Assembly (NCBI RefSeq): GCF_035046505.1
Contig: NC_089822.1
Span: 90,255,659 to 90,319,658 of the forward strand
Reading direction: 5' to 3'
From: Tiliqua scincoides
Lineage: Eukaryota > Chordata > Lepidosauria > Squamata > Scincidae
Length of the DNA stretch: 64,000 nucleotides
Position 1 is the stretch's first letter; each line of letters begins with the position of its first letter. Both the position numbers and the translations under genes were made by a program. Shown in pieces: positions 10,352-21,715 of this stretch. The notes under the pieces were generated by a model. It was given only the letters and a program-made list of their open reading frames with translations, did not search any database and was not told the origin of the DNA.

Positions 10352-11804
10352 AGGGCACAATCCTATCTTGTGCTGGAACAGGCAAGCCAGGAGGCTTGTG
10401 AGGGTGAGATAGGGCTGCAAAGTGGTTCAGCCAAAGGTAAGGGGAAATGCTTCCCCTTACTCCCAGGTAAGCCACTGCAGCCCCTATGGGTCTCCTTGGA
10501 CTTGTGCCACCTCCTGAGGTGGCGCAAGTTCGAGGAGAGCAGAGTGGCTTAAAGCCACTTCATGCTGCTTGGGGAATGGGGTTGGGATCCCACATAACTG
10601 CCAGGTCCCAGCCCCACCTGCCTGCCCCCCACCTGCCTGCCCCTGGGTCCTTCCTCCCTCTGCCCTGGAACACCTCCCTCCCTCTCCCTCCCCCTCCTCC
10701 CCCTCCCCCCTGCCCACCAAGCTTGGCCGATGCAAGGTGTCCTGGGAAAAAGCAAAATTGGTAAACAGCAAAAGTATAGGCCTTTGCCTGAAACCATGTT
10801 AAATGTTTGAAACCGTGCTAATTAGGTGCAGCTGTGAGAAAGTTGTTAATTAAGAGCATTCCACATTCCTCAGAAGGATGTGGGAGTGGCCAGCCCTCAT
10901 CTCTGAGAGATAGCTGTTCCCAGAGTGGCTTGATTGGCCAAGGACACCTTGATTGGGAATTTGTTCCAGCTGCAGGTTTCAGGATGGGCAGGGGGTGATC
11001 CACCATGAGTGAGTGGTTTGAGTGCACATCTGCCTCTAGAAAGTTCAGCTGGTTCTGACTTCTGATTGGCTGCTGAGATCAAGCCAGTATAAGAGTCACC
11101 TGTTAGGAACATCTCCTGTCTTCTTCTCTGACCCGTGAGGCCTGAGCTTTGACCAGTCTGGTCTAAGTTGGACAGACCCTAACTGCAGCAGGGCCAACTG
11201 ATGGACTGAGAGATGTAAGACTTTTGGTGAGTGGAAATTTTAGTGTTAGGAGTTCATTTTTATTATTTTAATTATTTGTGTGTATTATATGCTCTCTTTC
11301 TAAACTCTTAAACTTATACTTAAGTAAAGTACCTGTCCTTTAATAAATCCTATCTATTTACAGCTGTGTGATTAGAACCATGGAAGGGGGAAACTGGTGG
11401 TAAATGGGACTGGTTTCCAGTGATTTGGCCTTACGCTAGCCTGATGTCCAGTAACTGTGCCTGGCACCCTGTTGAAAAGCCAAGTGGGGACTCTGGCTGG
11501 GAAGCCAAGGCTTAGAAGGGCAAAGTGATTTGCTGTATGGTTGGAGGGCTCCTCAGATTGAGAGAGCAAAGTACCAGGGAGCAGAAGCTGGTGAGTCAAT
11601 TAGAGGGTGATTAGGTTATTGCCCTGCTAATTGCCTGACTTGTGAAAGGCTTCTGCCACCTGGTCATGACACAAGGTTTGCCCTGCCACCACACCTCCAT
11701 GTGCTGGTGCGGCTTGCTCTAGAGGAGGTGCAAATGCACTTTATGGCAGGTTTGCGACCCTCCTAGGCTTTTGCCAGCCTAAGTCCAATTTAGGATTGCG
11801 CTGC
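10352..11804. repeat. Long MITE (CAATCCTA ends) split by a solo LTR
   Basis: Left end AGGGCACAATCCTAT and right end TTAGGATTGCGCTG are inverted repeats. The core has the family signature GGTAAGGGGAAATGC..CTTCCCCTTACTCCCAGG. The element is interrupted at 10738-11671 by the LTR listed separately. Without it the MITE would be about 515 bp, like its relatives at 31383, 34233, 38430 and 42831. Confidence 0.7.
10738..11671 (+). mobile_element. Solo LTR of an endogenous retrovirus-like element
   Basis: A 934-bp unit begins TGTCCTGG and ends CATGACA, with a perfect 5-bp target duplication CAAGG on each side (10733-10737, 11672-11676). A TATA-like AGTATAAGAG lies near 11086 and an AATAAA signal near 11343, placing U3, R and U5 in plus orientation. 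No internal region follows, so this is a solo LTR left by recombination between the two LTRs. It is an old fossil sitting inside a MITE in the KRAB-ZNF intron. The family is not identified. Confidence 0.75.
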
Positions 11805-13400
11805 ATGTGTGTTTTCACTTTGGGTGCACAGAAGAGAAGGCAAGCAAAAGGCAGTTTTCTGTGTTGATGCTGAGGCTGCACCAAAAATCATGGTTCCAAA
11901 CCCGTTTCTGCTGTTGCAGGAGTTGCGAGGCTAGGCTGCCAAGACCAGTGCCCCTTCTGTTTAAAAGCAAGATGCAACAAGGTGGAAAGGACTGCAGGGG
12001 TTCAAGGAGGGGAGCAGGACAGGAGAGATGGATCTGGGGGAAGGGAGCACTGTGAGATGATCCACAAAGGATAATTGTCCAGACCTCTGGCTTTTGGTTG
12101 TGCTGTGAGAGAAACCGGGGAAAAGACTGGAAAGGAAAAGGGCAGCAATGGTTACCAGTCTTGGCTGCTAACTTGGCACATTGGCCCTTCAGCAGCGGTT
12201 GAAATGGGGGTGCTTAATGGGGTACCAGTGGGTGAAATGAATGATCACAGCAGCAACAAGACAAACTGATGAACAAAGGAGAAAAGAACAGAAGACGCAA
12301 GGGTTGGGTAACTCAGCATTATATATCTTTTTCTCCCATAGGCTACTGTTAACAGACATGGTCTGGAGGACACATGCACTGTGAGGATAAAAAGGAACAG
12401 GGATAACTAATTGGTACCAGTTCTCTGGTCACATGTATACAAAAGGCTGAAACATGGGAATCCACTAATGACTGCTAGTGCACTTTCCACCAATCTGTTC
12501 ACACACATGCTTTGGAGACATGTGCACAGCACATGCCCAAAACATGCATGTCTGGGGATCTTCCACTCCTTGGCTGTGACGCACTCACCCACAAACTGTC
12601 ACCATAAGAATAAAAGTAGGTAGGACATCACTTCGAGGCCACCCAGTTCCAGACAACAAATTGAGATTAATACATGAACAAAAAGCAATAAAATAAAATT
12701 ATATTATTTTAGTTAATATAATAATTTTATTTAATTTCTCATTTATATTATTATTAAAATGTAAACTAACATTTTAATTGTTTTAATTAATAAGCCCCTG
12801 GTCTAGGTTGGAGGCAGGTTTCTCCCATGTTGTACTCATGGTACCTGCTTGCTGGGCCTCTGGGTCCTCCAACCATCTGTGAAGAACTGCAGCTGCCTGA
12901 TCTGATACCTTTTCCCTGTTGCATTGGATGGGCTTTGAGAGGGAAGTCAGTTATACAGCCACTGGCATATTCAGAGGGGGGATCAAAACGCTAACTTCTT
13001 CAGGTGTCTGGACACCCATTTTAAGCAGCCCGCCCCTTGCCTTCAGAGCCATTCAAGGCCAGTGAGAGCAAAGTAGAAGAGACACCTCCATATTGCTCCT
13101 GCCTCCTGGTATGGCTCCAGTGGGGAGGTAGTGGAAGGGGCAGTTTGGGGGAGGATCAGGGTGGGGAGCAGGGAGGGTACGGGCAATTTAGAAGCAGGAA
13201 GGGTCGGATCTTGGAGGCAGCAGACCACACCTGGATCTATCCCTCTTTCCTGGGCCAGACCCACCTCCAAGTCTCCTATATTTTGTGCCAGCAAAATAGT
13301 CAGCAAACATCCAACGGGACCCATTGGTAGGCCAGCAGCCTACTGAGAGGTAAATACAAATATGGAAGAAGGATCAGATGACAAAAGAAGGGGTTGTTAC
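11805..13400. other. Anonymous intronic sequence with an AT-rich island
   Basis: An AT-rich block at 12670-12795 is partly self-complementary (TTATTTTAGTTAATATAAT and the like). Nothing else in this stretch is recognised as gene or known repeat. Confidence 0.4.
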
Positions 13401-13481
13401 CTGACCCTGAAGGCATAGGAGATTTCCTTTCTCTGGAGGAACATTTTTAGGTTGCTGTCCACAATGGAGGATGAGTGTTCT
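13401..13481 (-). other. Possible cryptic 81-nt exon in the KRAB-ZNF intron
   Basis: On the minus strand an acceptor-like tract ends CTGACTCAG at 13482 and a donor CAG/GTAAC lies at 13401/13400. The 81 nt between them are divisible by three. One frame is open (LHCGQQPKNVPPEKGNLLC) and looks like a zinc-finger-gene linker, but the phase left by the KRAB-A exon would read a stop instead. It may be an old alternative exon or chance. Confidence 0.25.
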
Positions 13482-13900
13482 CTGAGTCAGGGATAACAGA
13501 CACTTGTGCTTCAAGACAATGTACTTCTTCCTACTGTCCAGCACCTCAGTTCACCCTGCACAGCCCACTGTGGACTCAGCAGAGCCAATTACGGAGACAG
13601 GGAGCTTGGAGGGTCTTTCCAAACCTACACTCCCCTCTTAGTCTAATTTCCCAAAGACCTATTCCAGAGTTGCCACCTGTAGCAGAGTCCTGGGTCTCCA
13701 AGAGAATTTTCAGCAAAGGAAAAGTTGAGGAAGGTGAGGTGATCCTTCCCTTGGGTGGTGGTGTCCCCTATTACATATTTTTAGGGATTACCTGAAAGTG
13801 CAGAAAGGACTATGCTTTCCTACTAACACAGATCATGCTTCCTATGAAACACTGCAAGGAATCAAAGTTTAATTCAGGGGATCCAGCAATCCCTCTAGAG

Positions 13901-14219
13901 CAGGGGTCTCCAAACTTTTTGGCCAGAGGGCCGCATCAAATATCTGGCACGGTACAGAGGGCCAGAAAAAAAATTTAAATATAATATTTATATAAATAAA
14001 TTAGAGAAGGAACTTAGATGAGTGAATAAATGAACGAATGGGCTCATTCATTCAATCTCTCTGGCCCTTAGCACCCTCCAGATGCAACCAGAGCACAGCT
14101 CCAATCATATTTGGTCAAATGGGCCAGAGGCATTGAGGGGACAAGAGGCTGGCCGCAGGCCGGATAAAGGTTGGCCATGAGCCGCATCTGGCCCCTGGGC
14201 CGGGGTTTGGAGACCCTTC
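13901..14219. mobile_element. Non-autonomous hAT A (CAGGGGTCTCC ends)
   Basis: Starts CAGGGGTCTCCAAACTT and ends GGTTTGGAGACCCTTC. It is flanked by the perfect 8-bp duplication CTCTAGAG at 13893-13900 and 14220-14227. The interior matches the copies at 1755, 23584 and 63536. The right-hand CTCTAGAG is shared with the next hAT. Confidence 0.88.
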
Positions 14220-14227
14220 CTCTAGAG

Positions 14228-14700
14228 CAGATTGGTGGGTCGTGACCTACAAGTTCATGTAATGCTTCCCCTGTCCCTTTAAGGGGCAGGGGAAGGGGGA
14301 AGGCAGCAACACGATCCCCAGGATTGCATCACTAAGGGAGGCAAGGGGGGTGCTTTTACTTAACTGTGTGTTGGGGCAAGCAGCAAGAGATGCGGGGAGC
14401 CCCTCACAGGGCTCCTCAAGGCTTGGAATCTTCAGAAATAGCAAGCGCAAGCCACTTCCAGTTTGCGAACGCAGCCAGGAGGTGGCTTTTGCTTGCTATT
14501 TCTGAAGAGTCCAAGACTCAGAGAGCCCTGCAGAGGGCTGCGCGGGGCTCCCCGCATCTCCTGCTGCTTGCCCCAACACACAGTACGTAAAAGCACCTCC
14601 TTGCTCCCCCTTAGCAATGCGATCCTTGTTGCTGCCCTTGCCCCTCCCCCACAATGACTTACTTCAGGAGTAAAGCTTGCAAAAAGTTTGAGAGCCATTG
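14228..14700. mobile_element. Non-autonomous hAT B, adjacent to hAT A
   Basis: A different hAT family: it starts CAGATTGGTGGGTCGTGACC and ends AAAGTTTGAGAGCCATTG, with CTCTAGAG on both sides (14220-14227, 14701-14708). The middle contains a long inverted repeat: the block near 14360-14460 and the block near 14470-14595 are complementary (GGGGAGCCCCTC.. / ..GGGGCTCCCCGC). One element has therefore used the target duplication of the other. Confidence 0.75.
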
Positions 14701-14708
14701 CTCTAGAG

Positions 14709-15433
14709 TTTACAACACTATAAGCCCAAACCTATTCTCTACCCCCTTCCCTGCACTGATGCAGCTGTTCCAAGGAAACTTGCACTGCATACTGCAAGGG
14801 GAGGGGCAGACGGGATACACGTCTGAGGAAAGAGGGCATGCTGGTTATCAGAGGAGAGAGCATCCAGCATAAGTTGTCTGTGCTGGGTGCCACTCTTCCT
14901 GCCTTCACCACGTCTGCAGTCGTCCCACCATTCCACCCTCCCGCCCCCACTCTGTTTGGTTCCCCGGCCAACCTATCTTCACTGGCAGGCACTCTGTCCC
15001 ACCACTGCATACAGGACTGCTCCAGCATCTCTGCCTGAATTCCAGAAGAGCACAGCTCTGCATGCTATTGGAAGGCTGTTGGCGAAGGCCCTATAATGCA
15101 TCCCATCACCAGAATGCTAATTCTGCTGGTAGGCAAGGGGGAAAGAATTGGGCCATTAGGGATCTTTTCCTTTTTTTTTTTTGTAGCTTGATGGGCCTTG
15201 ATGGCTTATCTCCAGTCCTAAATGGATACTGGTATTGCATAGCATCTTATCAAGAATGCAGAAGCTACCTATGGAAGCTAGTTGCTCATCCTCAATTGAA
15301 TTTGGCCATGAAGTTGTTGAGACCACCTGAGGTTGGAGAACATTCTTTTATGTTGCTAACAACTTTGTTTACTCCAGGTCAGGAAACTCCCAGGATGTGG
15401 ATTTTGTTCACAGGGTCAAATGAGCTGTGTAAG
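14709..15433. other. Anonymous intronic sequence
   Basis: No gene or repeat was recognised; short frames on both strands are not supported by any motif. Confidence 0.4.
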
Positions 15434-16073
15434 CATAAGAACATAAGAACAGCCCCACTGGATCAGGCCATAGGCCCATCTAGTCCAGCTTCCTGTATTT
15501 CACAGCGGCCCACCAAATGCTCCAGGGAGCACACCAGATAACAAGAGACCTCATCCTGGTGCCCTCCCTTACATCTGGCCTTCGGACATAGCCCATTTCT
15601 AAAATCAGGAGGTTGCGCATACATATCATGGCTTGTACCCCATAATGGATTTTTCCTCCAGAAACTTGTCCAATCCCCTTTTATAGGTGTCCAGGCCAGA
15701 TGCCATCACCACATCCCGTGGCAAGGAGTTCTACAGACCAACCACACGCTGAGTAAAGAAATATTTTCTTTTGTCTGTTTTAACTCTCCCAACACTCAAT
15801 TGGATGTCCCCTGGTTCTGGTGTTATGTGAGAGTATAAAGAGCATCTCCCTATCCACTCTGTCCATCCCCTGCATAATTTTGTATGTCTCAATCATGTCC
15901 CCCCTCAGGCGTCTCTTTTCTAGGCTGAAGAGGCCCAAATACCGTAGCCTTTCCTTGTACGGAAGGTGCCCCAGCCCCGTGATAATCTTAGTCGCTCTCT
16001 TTTGCACCTTTTCCATTTTCACTATGTCTTTTTTGAGATGCGGCGACCAGAACTGGACACAATACTCCAGGTG
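15434..16073 (-). mobile_element. CR1 LINE 3' fragment, antisense
   Basis: Minus-strand CR1 3' end. The C-terminal protein segment contains LEYCVQFWSPHLKKDI, KRATKIITGLGHLPY and LFSLEKRRLRGDM, and the 3' UTR ends at TTCTTATGTTCTTATG. It is truncated at about 16073. It lacks a few codons relative to the 43.4-kb copy after TRTRGHP, and a frame break follows. Confidence 0.9.
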
Positions 16074-17463
<1,390 letters not shown>

Positions 17464-17525
17464 CTGGCCTGGATGAGCGGCAGCCATTTTGTTCCTCCAC
17501 AGGGTTTGGTTTGATTCTCTATTAT
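17464..17525 (-). CDS. Start exon of the KRAB-ZNF locus (MAAAHPGQ)
   Basis: A 62-nt exon on the minus strand, bounded by the acceptor TCTCCTTGACAG ending at 17526 and the donor CAG/GTAAGG at 17464/17463. An ATG at 17487-17485 in a good context (AAAATGG) starts MAAAHPGQ and joins the KRAB-A exon in phase 0, giving [17 protein letters not shown]. The frame is also open upstream of the ATG within the exon (NRESNQTLWRNK), so the exon could be an internal coding one if the candidate exon at 17661-18053 is real. Either start is possible; the ATG is the simpler choice. Promoter elements were not identified. Confidence 0.65.
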
Positions 17526-17660
17526 CTGTCAAGGAGAGAAAGGAGAACTGCATGAGGTTTTTGACCTTCTATACCTGCTTCATGGACATGCTTGAATCCC
17601 TTTCCACTATGTGAGGAGATGGCTGCAGAGGAGACTGCAGGGGAGCCTCGTGGCTCTTAC

Positions 17661-18053
17661 TCCTGATGGCTGGAAGCTGACTGTCTTTGGATGCAGAGGC
17701 TGCCTTGGCTGGAGGAGGGTTGGGAGAGGAGCTTTTCCTCTCTGCACTGACACTGGGAGTCCCAGCAACCACCATGATCTCTGCCTCAGGAGAACTGATG
17801 GTTTCATAGGGGAGGCAAGGGCTTGGGGGGCAGAGGGACAGGATCCCCCAAGGGGGCTGCACGAGGCCCTCAACCAGGCCTGTGGCTGCAGTTCCACCAG
17901 GCTCCCTCCACAGGGGGAAGGAGAGTCCAGCAGCCCTTCCTTCCTGGGCTTCCCAGTGCAGCCTCCAGCTCAGCTCTGTCTCCTCCCTCCCCATCCAGAG
18001 CCTGCCACTCCCCCCCTGGCTGGCCTCCTCCACACACCTGCTCCCAGGCCTCC
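17661..18053 (-). CDS. Candidate upstream exon, Pro/Ser-rich linker
   Basis: A minus-strand open frame of about 131 codons rich in Pro, Ser and Gly, with no known domain. It is bounded by a possible acceptor GGGAGCAG near 18054 and a donor AGGA/GTAAGA at 17661/17660. Splicing there leaves phase 1, which joins the open frame of the exon at 17525 (..QLPAIR-N-NRESNQTLW) without a stop; the intron would be only 135 bp. In squamates such linkers often lie between a SCAN box and a KRAB box, but no SCAN box was found here or upstream to 18.9 kb. The GC-rich composition also opens frames on the other strand, so this may be chance. Confidence 0.35.
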
Positions 18054-18643
18054 CCTCTTTCCCTGGGTTCAGGCCTCCCATTCCCTCCTTCTCCAGCCCT
18101 CTGGCAAGGCCTCCTTCCCCTCTCAGGGTTGGAGTCCCAAATCACAGCAGGGCCTCTTGGGAAATGGAGTCCCAGGCCCTGCAGACCCTTACACATCAGT
18201 AACACATCAATATCTGCAATTGCTCTTCCCTCCTTCTCCGCTTTTCTCCGTCTCTCCTGCACAGAATGTCCTCCTCCTGTGCTCAGTCCTGGTCCCATCC
18301 AGCCCTGTCTTTCCCCTAAGAAATCCTGTTAGAGGTTTCTAGGAGCAGGAAGGAGGGCACTGGGAGCAGAACTCCCCCCATCCCATATACTGGCCACCAT
18401 ATAGTGAGTGTTGGGAGAGCAGCACCCTTTATTTTTGCCTTTGCTTGTCCCTCTGGGTGCCTGACTGGGCTTTGCTCCTGGGAGCGGGTGCCCCAGCACA
18501 GCCCTGCTCCAGATCTGTTGGCAACAAAGTCCTTCAGCCCTGACTCACTGCCTGCCTGCTCTCTGGGGAGAATCCAGGAGGCACCTGAAGAAGAAAGCAA
18601 GGAGGGTATTGGCTTGCCTACCACTTGTTGAAGTCCCTCCTTC

Positions 18644-18644
<1 letters not shown>
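18054..18644. other. GC-rich flank, possible 5' end of the KRAB-ZNF locus
   Basis: High-GC sequence upstream of the KRAB-ZNF exons, where a promoter and first exon would be expected. An acceptor-like CTTTCTTCTTCAG lies near 18577 on the minus strand. No clear promoter motif or SCAN domain was seen. Confidence 0.3.

Positions 18645-18645
<1 letters not shown>

Positions 18646-18674
<29 letters not shown>
18646..18674. repeat. (GA)n microsatellite
   Basis: About 15 GA units. Confidence 0.95.
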
Positions 18675-18677
<3 letters not shown>

Positions 18678-19084
18678 TTGTATCCCACAACATTTCGAGC
18701 CCCCCCCCCCCTTTGGCTTCCAGGCCCAGGCCCCCTTTATGATCCTGGGTCCAGGTATAATGTACCCCCTGGAACCCCCTCTCATGGTCCTGGGAAATGC
18801 ACCCCATGTCTTCTCCAAAAGCACAACATGTATAAGTACAATTTAAACAGTATAAGTGAAACTCGCAACTTCGGACCAGAACTACTAGGCCAGTAGTTGG
18901 TTACAGTTTAGTTTACGGAGTCTCTAGGCCCCAATAGTAAGCTCCATCCCCTCTTCTAATTTAATTCCTCTGATTTAGTGTGTGTCTACAACAGTTGGCA
19001 TTGGATCAAGCTTACATGTGCTTTAATGTTGTTTGAAGGTGAAATTAACAGTACGGAGTACAAGTGGAGCACAGAAGAGAAAAG

Positions 19085-19661
19085 AGGGAAAAAAATAAAT
19101 TATTTGTGGAAATTACAATAACAAAGCCATGGTGGGAGCATAGACCAGAAAAAGTGACAGAAAATGAGGAAGTCAAGATCTTGTGGGATTTTCGAACACA
19201 AACGGATAAAGTTTTGGCGCATAATACACCAGATATTACAGTAATAGGAAAAAAATTAAGTGACCATTATCAACATAGCAATACCTGGCGATAGCAGGAT
19301 TGATGAAAAAGAACATTAAAAAAATCAGTAAATATCAGGATCTAAACATTGAAATCCAAAGATTATGACATAAACAAGCAATGGCCATCCCAGTTGTGAT
19401 TGATACATTGGGTGCAGTCCCAAAAATACTTGAACTGCATTTAAAATATCTGAACATTGACAAAGTCACCGCTATCAGTCAGATTCAAAAAGCTACCCTG
19501 CTTGGCTCAGTACACATTATCCATAAAAATATAATGACATCCTAGGCCCCTGGGTGGGACCCAACATATCACAGCTGCCTGTTTTTTACCTGGAGTTGGC
19601 ATTTATTACTAAATTAGTAATTAATGCCAAGTACAGCTAAAGAACAGGTAGCTATGGTATG

Positions 19662-19704
<43 letters not shown>
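19085..19704 (+). mobile_element. R4/Dong-like LINE 3' end with (TAA)n tail, decayed
   Basis: The translated plus strand, over shifting frames, gives KPWWEHRPEKVTENEEVKIL, DFRTQTDKVLAHNTPDITVI, IPGDSRIDEKE and ISQIQKATLLGSVHII. This resembles the C-terminal region of LINEs with a restriction-like endonuclease (R2/R4/Dong group), in which the PD..(I/V) and (V/I)PGD motifs are conserved. The copy has several stops and shifts. It ends in about 14 ATA units (19664-19704), as expected for a target-primed LINE tail. The clade assignment is by remembered motif and not by search. Confidence 0.6.
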
Positions 19705-20845
19705 GGCCAGGCAAATTTATCTCAGAATCATCACATAGTAATGAGGGAAAATAGTGAAAGCCAGTCCTTGGATGCCCGTGCATTATTATTAGAAGAAAAA
19801 GCAAATGAGGTAGAGGTAGAAGAACAAAATGCAGTAGCACTTCTCAAAGTAAGAAAATTATTCCATTATGATCAATGTTCCATTTAGTTTCAACCTTGCT
19901 CATGCTAAGTCAAAACTGTCAATTAAAAACTTGTAGTAGTGTAGTAGCATCTGGTTTGTAGGAAAATTTAGGAAGGGGGGCAATCAGGCATCTTGCCTCA
20001 ATGCCAGCTCTCAGCAGCCCTGGTGTCACTTACTTGGTTTGAAAAAATGGCGGAAAGAAGTTCAAACCCTTTACATGTACCCAAACTGGCATGTGAGAAA
20101 CTGAGGAGACAGCAACACCCAGTCATAAAAGATATGGGTGAAGGGGGTTAAGACAGTGAATGCTTTAAAATGAGTTTTTTGGTATTCATTGTGGTGCCTG
20201 GAATTGTGGCTACTACTTCAAATACAATGGATGATGGTAGCCAATATAAAAAGGTGAAGAAGAAAGAAAGAAAGAAAGCTCCTAAGAGCCTCTTGGAAGT
20301 CAGACCATGAAATCTCTCCTATCTGTATTTTTAGAATCAAACTCTAAATTGATTCCGTCAAGGCCACTCTTAGGGCAGCACAGCAAAAGAATTCTTTCCC
20401 CCAAGGAAATATAATTAAAACTAAAACAAATATTAATTTGACGGCCCAGCTAGAATGTGAGGTTATTAAATCAGCCTTTTGGAGTCAGGTCTGTCTCAAG
20501 GTTTTCTTAGATAAACAACTCGGTATTTCATTACAAGTCAAAAATGCCTCTACAGTCTTTGAGAAAGCTGGAAGGGGCTGAGCTGAGCTATTTCTCTCCC
20601 TCTCTGTTGGAAAAAAAAACACCACCTAGCTGAATCACATAGTCCAAGATTTGCTATTTCTGTCATCACATCAACACCACCTAGATAAACATTCCAGGTG
20701 CTGCACATCACTTCTGGTGAGTATGGGGGGTGTCACGCAGTGTGGAGGGGTGACACCCACCCCAGATAGTGCCTGTGCTGGCTACACCACTGACCTTCTC
20801 CTTTGGGCAATGGTAGCATCCTCAGGAGTCCCTGCAATAATACCG
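19705..20845. other. Anonymous AT-rich sequence
   Basis: A frame at 19705-19884 rich in Glu follows the ATA run without a stop, but nothing ties it to a family. An (AAGA)n stretch lies at 20264-20278. Nothing else is supported. Confidence 0.4.
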
Positions 20846-20847
20846 AG

Positions 20848-21715
20848 CAGTGGTTCTCACACATTTAGCACCGGGACCCACTTTTTAGAATGAGAATCTG
20901 TCAGGACCCATTGGAAGTGATGTCATGACCAGAAGTGACATCATCAAGCAGGAAAAGTTTTAACAATCCTAGGCTGCAATCCTACCCACACTTACCCAGA
21001 AGTAAGTCCTATTTACCATCATTGTTAAAATCTTGGTATGTATGAATAATACCATCATGTTATATATCATTGGAAAGGTAATTTAATGCAGAATGGAATG
21101 AAACAGACCACATTAGAATATCTGTATTCGATCAAACGTTATGGTCAATTAACCAGAAAATGAAAACACAACTACCTTAAGGAACATAAAGTGGATTTAT
21201 TTAACTCAAAACTGACCTAAGAGACTAATTATTATGAGAGCCAATGAGATGTTATTATGATACAGCATGGACCAAAAAGGTGTTAATATGAGCCAGCTCT
21301 CATTTCCAAGTATCATAATACAGTTACCCCTGCTAAATGGGTAAAGAGGTGCTTTTTAAGTCGTGCTCCTCTTATATTTACCAGGGGGACATTAACTGTC
21401 CTTCATCACCCCAGCACAGTGTCTCCAACCTATAAGGGACACACTTTTTATTTATTTACTTAATTAAATTTGATTTTGTCATGGGGGGCTACAAAATCTT
21501 CTTTGATCCCAGTTAATATATAGATGCTTCAGCTATGCCACTGGCTGGCGGGAGGTGGCAGATCAAGTGGGTGGTGAGCTGCTGGAGGGAGGAGGCAAAT
21601 TTTTCCCCAATTTGCACTTTTCAGAATGCCCAGGCATGATGTCACTTCCGGTTGTGATATCACTTCCGGGGTATCGTTTTGAGCTCCGCACCGGGGTACA
21701 TGTTCATTAGCTATG
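20848..21715. repeat. hAT-type MITE sequence, probably composite
   Basis: Starts CAGTGGTTCTCACACATTTA followed by GCACCGGGACCCACTTTTTA, the same head as at 35458. A partial palindromic MITE (CTGCAATCCTACCCACACTT) is embedded near 20980. TAGCTATGCCACTG, a hAT-type 3' end, occurs at 21704-21715. The boundaries between members are not resolved. Confidence 0.5.

Noticed and set aside
17575-17577. Donor CAG/GTATAG as the end of the upstream KRAB-ZNF exon
   Set aside because: It would leave an intron of 49 bp and the wrong phase; the donor at 17661 fits better.
17611-18342. 243-codon plus-strand frame
   Set aside because: Pro/Leu-rich and antisense to the candidate exon of the KRAB-ZNF locus; the minus strand has better splice logic.
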